From the NCBI GenBank assembly GCA_001819095.1, contig MHLS01000033.1, positions 20,308-31,505 of the forward strand: DNA of 11,198 nucleotides, written 5' to 3'. Positions within the stretch are counted from its first letter, which is position 1, and each line of letters opens with the position of its first letter. Of this stretch, positions 4,607 through 11,198 are shown piece by piece. The position numbers were made by a program, and so were the translations under genes. The DNA is from Candidatus Lloydbacteria bacterium RIFCSPLOWO2_02_FULL_54_12. GTDB lineage: Bacteria > Patescibacteriota > Minisyncoccia > Phycocordibacterales > UBA6899. Under the pieces are notes generated by a model. The model did no database searches, was not told the DNA's origin, and worked only from the letters and a program-made list of their open reading frames with translations.

Positions 4607-7600
4607 ATGGAAAACACCACCGAGGGGAGTCGCGCCCCCCTTGCCGCTCCGTCCCCCGAAGCGGCCGCGAACGGCACGGCATCCTTATCCGCCGGAACTC
4701 CGCGTTTTTCGCAGTCGTGGAAGATCGCAGGCGTCCTCTTTGTCGCCCTCGTCGTCGGAGCGGTTGTCTTCACGGGTACGTTTTCGCATCGCGGCGAGAG
4801 GCGAGAGGCCTTGGTCGAGCAGTACACGCTCGTGCCCGAGAAGGTCTCGCAGAGCGCGCCTATCACCGTCATCCTCCCCGAAGGCGTTCCCTTCGCGAAT
4901 TTCGATCCGGCGCAGTCGCTCGCTTTCACTCCGGAGATCAAGGGGAAGTGGGAGGCGGCGACGGCCGGGTCGGAGGGCACGTATCGCTTCGTTCCCGACG
5001 TGAAGCTCACGCTTGGCGCGTACCACTTGGTCACGCTCCAAACGCCGGAGCTCAAAATGGAGAAGATGTTCTCGGTGGACGAGGATCCGTCGGTCCTTGC
5101 GATATTTCCGAAACAAGAGGCGCAAGTGAACGAATATTCGAGCATCACCGTCATGTTCTCGCGGCCGATGGTCCCGCTCTCGACCCTCTCCGAGAACGCC
5201 GAGAATATCCCCGCGGTCGAAATCACACCCAAAACGGAAGGACGGTGGAAGTGGATCACGACACGCACGCTCCAATTCATTCCCGCGAAACGACTGCTCC
5301 GCTCCTCGACGTACACGGTCACCGTCAAAAATGAATTGCGTTCGCTCGAAGGTTTGAGCGTCCCCCAATTCACGCACACCTTCACCACGCACACGCTCGA
5401 CTATCTCTCGCGTAGTTCAGATTTCGGTCAGCCGATTACGCTCCGCCACGACGAGCCACTACGCATCTACTTTAATCAGCCGATCGATCTCGAACGCACG
5501 CGCCCATTGGTCGCGCTCACCGCTCCCGTCGGAGTTCTCACACAATCGTTCGTCGCGTCGTACGGGACCCGCGTGGTTGTCGATGAGAAGACGGGGAAGA
5601 AGAAGACGCTCTCCGACCGGTCTGTCCTTGAGGTCTATCCGGAGAAAGACATGCACGGGAGGGTGTATCTTTGGAATTTCGGTGAGTCGTACACCGTGAC
5701 GCTCTCCGGCGCGGTCCCGCTCGAAGGCGATGTCACGCTTACCCTCCCCCTCACGAAGTCCTTTGGCGTCGCACCAATTTTGGAACAGGTGACGGCGCAG
5801 TCGGAGCAAAGCGACCTCGTCACCCCGCAACTCTTTGACCCAACGGGAACGCTCACGCTTCACATGGGCGAGGCGATCGATCTTTCGGCATCAGACATCG
5901 AAGGCAAAGGCATAGCGACAACAGCGTACGGGAAGAAGTGCGAGGAGCCGGAGGCCGGAGAAGAGGTCTATATCGACCCGCGCACATGCCGGAAGGTAGA
6001 CGACCACGAGCGCATCGTCCTCACGTTCGACGCCGCCAAATTCGCAAAGGGCGAGACATCCGTGGTCACGATGAAGAAATTGGTCAACGAAGAAGGTCTT
6101 ACTTTGAACACCGCTCCGATTGAAGAGTCGTTCACGACATTCCCCGAGTTTCGCATCGTGGACACACTTCCCGCCCTAGGCTCGGCAAAAGGGAGCCTTT
6201 CGGACCTCAAGCTTTGCAGTAACACCCCGCTCGCACAGCCGGCGGACGACGATTTCTATAAGAAAGTGCGTGCGAATATGATGATCGGGCTCTGGAATTG
6301 GTACCGTTCGTATTTGGTCCTGCCGAGCGTGTACGGAGCAGACGAGCGCTGTCCCGTGGGCACTTACCAAACGACCATCCGCTACGGACTCGTACCGAAA
6401 TTCGCGTACGAACTCACGCTCGACCTCACTGACCACTTCGGTCAGTCTCAGACGAAGAACCTCCGTTTCACCACCGCCGACGCCGATCCGCTCGCGAAGG
6501 GGATTGCGCACCTCCAGCCGTCGGTCCTCATGACACCGCCGGAGCGAACGTCGCTCGCCTACGGACTCGATTTCATCAATGAGGTCGATCTCACGATCTG
6601 CAAAGTGACGGCCGAGACCATGCTCTCCTATCGCACCTTCACGCCGAAGACGAATGATGACCCAAGCACGCTCTCCTGCGTCGAAAGAAAGACCGCACAT
6701 CTCACGCTCCCCAAGTCGTACGCGACGAGGAAATATCTCGAGGTCAATCTCAAAACATACTATCCGGAAGCGAAGGGGCATTACGTCGTCGTCCTCTCGA
6801 ACCCCGACTATCGCCGCGTTTCCCGCTACTGGGATTCCACAACACAAAAACAGAAGCTTGCTCTTGAGGAACAACTCTTCGAGAAGACCTATATCACCGT
6901 CACGTCGCTCGCGGTCGGCGCGAAACAGGTCGAGCGCGGAGACTATTATTACGGGCGAGGCGAGGCCGTACCGCGCGAGTCCTTCATGAGAGGGAAGTGG
7001 CCGTCGAATCTCTACTGGGTGACCGATTTCAAGAATCTCTCGCCCGTCTTCGGTGCGGTCGTGACGCCGTATATCTCAAGCGACAAGAGCGTCCTCAAGC
7101 TTCCTTCGGGGCAAACGGACCTGGAAGGCATCGCGAAACTCCCCTCGGCGGACAACGTCGTCGGCGCCGTGGTCACCACAGCCGGCGAGAGCGCGATTGT
7201 TTCGAGCCAGACGGACTCGCTTTCATGGGCGCGCCCCGCAGGCCCCGCACGCCGCGAGTACATCTACACCGACCGGCCGATCTATCGTCCCGGCGACACG
7301 GTCCATGTGAAGGGCATCTCGCGTATCGGCTACGACGCTTCCTTCGAGATCCCCACCGGCGACACGACCGTCGAAGTCCGCGACGCCAAGTACGACATTG
7401 CGCGCACGGAGACGGTGAAAATGAACAAGAACGGCACGTTTGAATTTTCCTTCACGCTCGATCCCAAGGCGCCCCTCGGCTACTACCCGATAAGTACGAA
7501 GACCGGCGGCTACGGATCCTTCCAAGTTGAAGAATACGTCGCCCCGCAATTCAAGGTCGTTGTCTCTCCCGACAAAGAAGAGTACGTCTCCGGCGACACG

Positions 7601-10600
7601 GCGACGCTCCATGTGGCGGCCGACTATTACTTCGGCGTCCCTGTTGCAAAAGGCGAGGCGGAGTATCGCGTTGTCGCGCAGGAATATTACTTCGACCGCT
7701 ATCGCGATCGCTATTTCAGTTTCGGCGGCGGTTGGTACGACAACGAGGGCGGCTGGTACGGCGACCGCTTCCTCACGTCAGGAAAAGTGGTGCTTGATGC
7801 GGCGGGGAAGGGCACGATCAGCGAAAAATTGTCGATCGACGAGCTCTTCTCGGGGAGTTACAAAAATCAAAGCAAGGTCGTCTCCGTTTTTGTTACGGTC
7901 AAGAACGAGAACGGTCAGTCCGTTTCCAAGGAGCACTCCTTCATCCTCCACCGAGGGACGTTCTATGCTGGAGTGGTCATGGACGATTATTTCGTCGAGG
8001 AGGGGAAGTCGGCGACGGCACGCTTGAAGACCGTCGACATCGAGGGGAAGCCGCTCCGAAAGGGTAACCTTGCGCTCACCCTCGCGAAGGTCGAATGGAA
8101 ATCCTACAAACGACAGGAAGTTGACGGGAATTTCTATTACCGCACCGAGCGTGTGAAGGCCGAAGTGCAGAAGGTCGAAGTCGACACCGACCGAAACGGC
8201 GACGGGAGTTACGAATTCACAGCGGGGGATTCCGGCGAGTACGAGCTCACCGTCTCGGGAAAGGACGAACGCGACAATGTCGTCTCCGCCGCATACAGTT
8301 TTTATGTTTCCGGAAGACGCGCGGTAGCCATCAAACCCACCAACAACGAGACGCTCGAATTGGTCGCCGAGAAAACCGAACTTGCGGTAGGGGACACCGC
8401 GTCTTTTGTCATCAAGTCGCCCTATCCGCGTGCGAAGGCGCTCGTCTCGGTCGCGCGCGGCGATACTTATGAATACAAGGTCATCCCCGTCGACGCCCAG
8501 CTCACGAAATACAGTTTCATCGTCACGGAGAAACATATTCCAAATGTCGTGGCGAGCGCCCTTCTCCTCTCGCCGGATCCGGAGATCAAGTACGGTGAGG
8601 TCCACTATACGGTCGGTACAAAAGAGAAAGAGCTTGCCATCACCGTCACGCCGGAGAAGTCCCGCTATCTTCCGGGCGAGGAAGTGGCGCTCCACGTGGA
8701 GGCGAAAGATTCAAACGGAAGGCCGGTCCAAGCGGAGCTCTCACTTGCCGTCGTCGATATGAGCGTGCTTGCTTTGGTGGGGAACCCCAAGAAGAACCCC
8801 GTCGCTTTCTTCTATAACGGTGAACCGCTCACGATCAAGACGGCGATAAATGTGAAGAACGTCCTCGATGAAGCGGAGATTCCCGTCGGTACCAAAGGCG
8901 GCTCGGGCGGCGGAGGCGACGACTTGGAGAAGAAAAAGCGCGGCGTCTTCCGCGACACGGCGTATTGGCAAGGTTCCGTCGAAACGGACGCGAACGGGGT
9001 CGCGGAAGTGCGCTTCACCCTTCCCGACAATCTGACCGAGTGGCAGGCGGAATCGGTCGGCGTCACGCGCGATACGAAGGTTGGCGCCGGTTACAGCACG
9101 TTTACTGCACGCAAATCGATCATGGCGCTCCCTTTGAAGCCGCGCTTCATTCTCCCTGGCGACAGTTTCGCGGTCGGAGGTACCATCTTCAATGAGTCGG
9201 ACGAGAAGCAAAAGCTCAAGGTCACGGTCGAGGCACCGACCTTGCGGCTTACCGGCGAGCATGAGACTACCGTCACCATCGAGCCGCACACTTCGCTTTC
9301 CGTCTCTTTCCCCGCCGTGGCGCCCGAGGGCGTCGTCTCGGGGAAGCATGAATTCACGCTCTCCGCGAAGAACGATGCGTATGAGGATGTCGTTTCGAGC
9401 TCCTTCCCCATCGAACGCAATGACACCTACGAATTCACCGTGACGGCGGGGCGCATCACCGCTTCCGACTGGAAGGAACAGCTCTATCTCCCCAAAAACG
9501 TCGTTCCCGACCGCGGCGCACTTACCATCTCCCTTGCCGCCACCATGGCGAGCGTTCTCGACGATGCGATACGCGCGATGATCATCTATCCGTACGAATG
9601 CAGTGAACAGGTGGCAAGTAAGCTCCGCACCATCGCCCTCGTCAAAGAGCACGCGACCCTCTTCGGTATCGCGGAGAAGCTCTTCGCGGAAAAGGTGCTG
9701 ATCGGCAATCGCGAGTACACCATCGACGAGATTGTGACGAACGGCTTGACCAAGCTCTACCAGAGTCAGTCTCCGGACGGCGGAATGCCCTACTATATGA
9801 ACTTGGAGCCCGACTTCCGCTTGAGCGTCACAACGCTCGAGACTTATGTCGCGCTCAAACGCGCCGGCTATACGGTGGATGAAGCGAAGCTCACGCAATC
9901 CGCGAAATACGTTTTTAATTACATCAATTATCCGCGTTACGACCGACAACTTTCGAACGAGGACATCATTGTCGGCGCGTACGCTCTCACAAAACTTGGG
10001 AATAGGGGTGCATGGGAGAGTAATGCGACGCGTCAGAAACTCCTTACTACTGCAGGCGATGTGCCGCTCGTACGCAACCAGTTGAGCAGTACCGCACTCG
10101 CGTATCTTGCGATACTTTCCGTTCATGAAGGTTTCGACATTGCGACCATGAACCGCCTCTTCGCCGAGTTCGAGAACCGAAGCCAAGTTGATGCACGTGG
10201 CACCGTGGTCGCGTCGAATAAGGGCGCTTCCTCCTACTTTGTCGAGAATGCGCTCACGAACACCGCGCTCGCGCTCAAGGCCTTTGCCGAAGCGAAACGC
10301 GACTCGCCGCTCCTCGAAGGATACCTCCGCACGCTAAAGACGGGGAAGGCGAAGGACGGCGGCTTTGCCTCGACCCTCAATTCCATCACCGTGATCGACG
10401 CCGTGACGGAATATCTCAAATGGAAGAAAGAGGCGGATGCACGGCTCTCGGTCGCCGTCACGCTCGACGCGGCACCACTCCTTACTGCCGAATTCGCGAA
10501 GAAAAATATTACCGAGGTCTATATGACGGAGGTGCCGATGAGTGACATCAAGAAAGGTGTGGTCCAAACAGTGAGTTTCCTCAAGAAGAACTTGGGCACC

Positions 10601-11198
10601 GCGAACGACGCCTTCTATTATGATATTGCTCTCCGCTATTACCTTCCCGCGGACGCCATCGCTCCACGCGACGAAGGTATGAGCATCCGCCGCGAGTTCT
10701 ACCGTACGGACGACACGGAGTTTGCTCATCCCGTCACCGAAGCGACGCAGGGCGAGGTCCTGTTGGGGAGAGTGGTGATACAAACGCCTAAGACGCGCTT
10801 CCACGTAACGCTCGAAGATTTCATTCCTGCAGGTGTCGAGGTGGTGAACCAGCGCCTCGCGACGGAAGATCAAAGTCTCGGCGCGGGTGAGGGCGACGAA
10901 TACATGCCGGAGCGCGGCTACGGCGGATACGGTGCGATGGGGGACGGCGGCTCGTGGCTCTCGAGGAATCTCGCAGCGATTTTTAGCGGGAAGTCAGCGG
11001 CTGGTCCCAAGAAGGATGTCGACGGCGCGGTGGAGGACGAGATGTACGGCAATCGTTCGACGCGTGTACGACCGCTTTATCCGAGCGCAGTCGAAGCGCA
11101 CGACGACCGCATCTTCGCCTATGTCGGTCGGCTGGAACAAGGCGAGTATGTCTACGAATACTACGTGCGCGCACTTATCCCCGGCACCTATCAGCATC
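4607..11198 (+). CDS. Membrane-anchored bacterial alpha-2-macroglobulin with thioester, 3' end cut by window edge
   Basis: One frame stays open for 2197 codons to the right edge. Residues 1-38 are cytoplasmic (Pro/Ala-rich), 39-58 a single membrane helix (KIAGVLFVALVVGAVVF) used as signal anchor; there is no lipobox. The rest should be outside the membrane. In order: a bacterial macroglobulin N-terminal domain (FSRPMVPL, 184-191); macroglobulin domains with TDRPIYRPGD (888-897) and further repeats near 985 and 1347; a bait-region domain ending in DMSVLAL (1384-1390); a Gly/Lys linker (1431-1445); the A2M domain (FRDTAYW from 1448); the thioester motif YPYECSEQ (Cys1665, Gln1668); a helical thioester domain (about 1680-1960); and a C-terminal domain starting near 2030 and ending in LIPGTYQH. 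The family traps proteases: cleavage of the bait exposes the thioester, which bonds to the attacker. Perhaps 50-100 residues are missing. It is longer than E. coli YfhM (about 1650). It is divergent from the antiporter; no pbpC-like partner is visible within the window. Confidence 0.93.
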   Translation, partial: MENTTEGSRAPLAAPSPEAAANGTASLSAGTPRFSQSWKIAGVLFVALVVGAVVFTGTFSHRGERREALVEQYTLVPEKVSQSAPITVILPEGVPFANFDPAQSLAFTPEIKGKWEAATAGSEGTYRFVPDVKLTLGAYHLVTLQTPELKMEKMFSVDEDPSVLAIFPKQEAQVNEYSSITVMFSRPMVPLSTLSENAENIPAVEITPKTEGRWKWITTRTLQFIPAKRLLRSSTYTVTVKNELRSLEGLSVPQFTHTFTTHTLDYLSRSSDFGQPITLRHDEPLRIYFNQPIDLERTRPLVALTAPVGVLTQSFVASYGTRVVVDEKTGKKKTLSDRSVLEVYPEKDMHGRVYLWNFGESYTVTLSGAVPLEGDVTLTLPLTKSFGVAPILEQVTAQSEQSDLVTPQLFDPTGTLTLHMGEAIDLSASDIEGKGIATTAYGKKCEEPEAGEEVYIDPRTCRKVDDHERIVLTFDAAKFAKGETSVVTMKKLVNEEGLTLNTAPIEESFTTFPEFRIVDTLPALGSAKGSLSDLKLCSNTPLAQPADDDFYKKVRANMMIGLWNWYRSYLVLPSVYGADERCPVGTYQTTIRYGLVPKFAYELTLDLTDHFGQSQTKNLRFTTADADPLAKGIAHLQPSVLMTPPERTSLAYGLDFINEVDLTICKVTAETMLSYRTFTPKTNDDPSTLSCVERKTAHLTLPKSYATRKYLEVNLKTYYPEAKGHYVVVLSNPDYRRVSRYWDSTTQKQKLALEEQLFEKTYITVTSLAVGAKQVERGDYYYGRGEAVPRESFMRGKWPSNLYWVTDFKNLSPVFGAVVTPYISSDKSVLKLPSGQTDLEGIAKLPSADNVVGAVVTTAGESAIVSSQTDSLSWARPAGPARREYIYTDRPIYRPGDTVHVKGISRIGYDASFEIPTGDTTVEVRDAKYDIARTETVKMNKNGTFEFSFTLDPKAPLGYYPISTKTGGYGSFQVEEYVAPQFKVVVSPDKEEYVSGDTATLHVAADYYFGVPVAKGEAEYRVVAQEYYFDRYRDRYFSFGGGWYDNEGGWYGDRFLTSGKVVLDAAGKGTISEKLSIDELFSGSYKNQSKVVSVFVTVKNENGQSVSKEHSFILHRGTFYAGVVMDDYFVEEGKSATARLKTVDIEGKPLRKGNLALTLAKVEWKSYKRQEVDGNFYYRTERVKAEVQKVEVDTDRNGDGSYEFTAGDSGEYELTVSGKDERDNVVSAAYSFYVSGRRAVAIKPTNNETLELVAEKTELAVGDTASFVIKSPYPRAKALVSVARGDTYEYKVIPVDAQLTKYSFIVTEKHIPNVVASALLLSPDPEIKYGEVHYTVGTKEKELAITVTPEKSRYLPGEEVALHVEAKDSNGRPVQAELSLAVVDMSVLALVGNPKKNPVAFFYNGEPLTIKTAINVKNVLDEAEIPVGTKGGSGGGGDDLEKKKRGVFRDTAYWQGSVETDANGVAEVRFTLPDNLTEWQAESVGVTRDTKVGAGYSTFTARKSIMALPLKPRFILPGDSFAVGGTIFNESDEKQKLKVTVEAPTLRLTGEHETTVTIEPHTSLSVSFPAVAPEGVVSGKHEFTLSAKNDAYEDVVSSSFPIERNDTYEFTVTAGRITASDWKEQLYLPKNVVPDRGALTISLAATMASVLDDAIRAMIIYPYECSEQVASKLRTIALVKEHATLFGIAEKLFAEKVLIGNREYTIDEIVTNGLTKLYQSQSPDGGMPYYMNLEPDFRLSVTTLETYVALKRAGYTVDEAKLTQSAKYVFNYINYPRYDRQLSNEDIIVGAYALTKLGNRGAWESNATRQKLLTTAGDVPLVRNQLSSTALAYLAILSVHEGFDIATMNRLFAEFENRSQVDARGTVVASNKGASSYFVENALTNTALALKAFAEAKRDSPLLEGYLRTLKTGKAKDGGFASTLNSITVIDAVTEYLKWKKEADARLSVAVTLDAAPLLTAEFAKKNITEVYMTEVPMSDIKKGVVQTVSFLKKNLGTANDAFYYDIALRYYLPADAIAPRDEGMSIRREFYRTDDTEFAHPVTEATQGEVLLGRVVIQTPKTRFHVTLEDFIPAGVEVVNQRLATEDQSLGAGEGDEYMPERGYGGYGAMGDGGSWLSRNLAAIFSGKSAAGPKKDVDGAVEDEMYGNRSTRVRPLYPSAVEAHDDRIFAYVGRLEQGEYVYEYYVRALIPGTYQH

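Noticed and set aside
3259..5394. Antiporter frame extended upstream to give a 711-residue protein
   Set aside because: The extra 294 residues are antisense to the macroglobulin gene, have no membrane-protein character, and the ATG at 4512 has a good Shine-Dalgarno sequence and promoter.
8741..10186. 481-residue minus-strand ORF across the macroglobulin gene
   Set aside because: It is Arg/Asp/Gly-rich with no recognisable domain, and the opposite frame encodes conserved macroglobulin motifs, including the thioester.
1..11198. CRISPR array, tRNA, rRNA, insertion sequence or multi-gene phage-defence island
   Set aside because: No regularly spaced repeats, RNA gene folds, transposase motifs or defence-type nuclease/NTPase motifs were seen on either strand.

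Overview
The window reads as one piece of a bacterial chromosome. The best guess for the host is a Patescibacteria/CPR (Parcubacteria-like) genome. This is inferred from the style of the small toxin-antitoxin pair, the signal-anchored alpha-2-macroglobulin with no lipobox, compact gene packing and leaderless-looking starts; no rRNA or marker gene confirms it. Everything right of about base 525 is rich in G/C at third codon positions, whereas the first 500 bases are visibly more A/T-rich.

Layout. Bases 1-504 (+): a ribbon-helix-helix antitoxin followed 4 nt later by a RelE/YafQ-type toxin. Bases 525-3129 (-): histidine ammonia-lyase (hutH, upstream) and a formimidoylglutamase/arginase-fold enzyme (hutG, downstream), read from a good sigma70-type promoter. 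They are separated by 133 bp, most of which folds into a cloverleaf-like palindrome closed by a perfect 14-bp stem. Bases 3222-4574 (-): a CPA1 Na+/H+ antiporter with its own promoter, Shine-Dalgarno sequence and textbook intrinsic terminator. Bases 4607-11198 (+): one very large open reading frame, still open at the right edge after 2197 codons, encoding a membrane-anchored bacterial alpha-2-macroglobulin with an intact CxEQ thioester motif. It is the dominant feature of the window, and every long ORF on the opposite strand across it is a shadow.

How the genes could work together. HutH would release ammonia from histidine, and HutG would act on formiminoglutamate two steps later. Urocanase (hutU) and imidazolonepropionase (hutI) are not in the window, so the pathway is either split or these two enzymes serve another purpose. 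The antiporter controls cytoplasmic Na+/pH. The macroglobulin sits outside the membrane and should trap proteases covalently. The antiporter and macroglobulin are transcribed divergently from promoters whose -35 regions overlap.

The points most worth a second look are the macroglobulin (thioester context, Gly/Lys bait-like linker, paired cysteines, Gly-rich C-terminal insert, probable leaderless mRNA), the cloverleaf palindrome ending on the hutH stop codon, and the His-to-Asn change at a metal-ligand position of the arginase-fold enzyme. I see no CRISPR array, tRNA, rRNA, insertion sequence or obvious multi-gene defence system.
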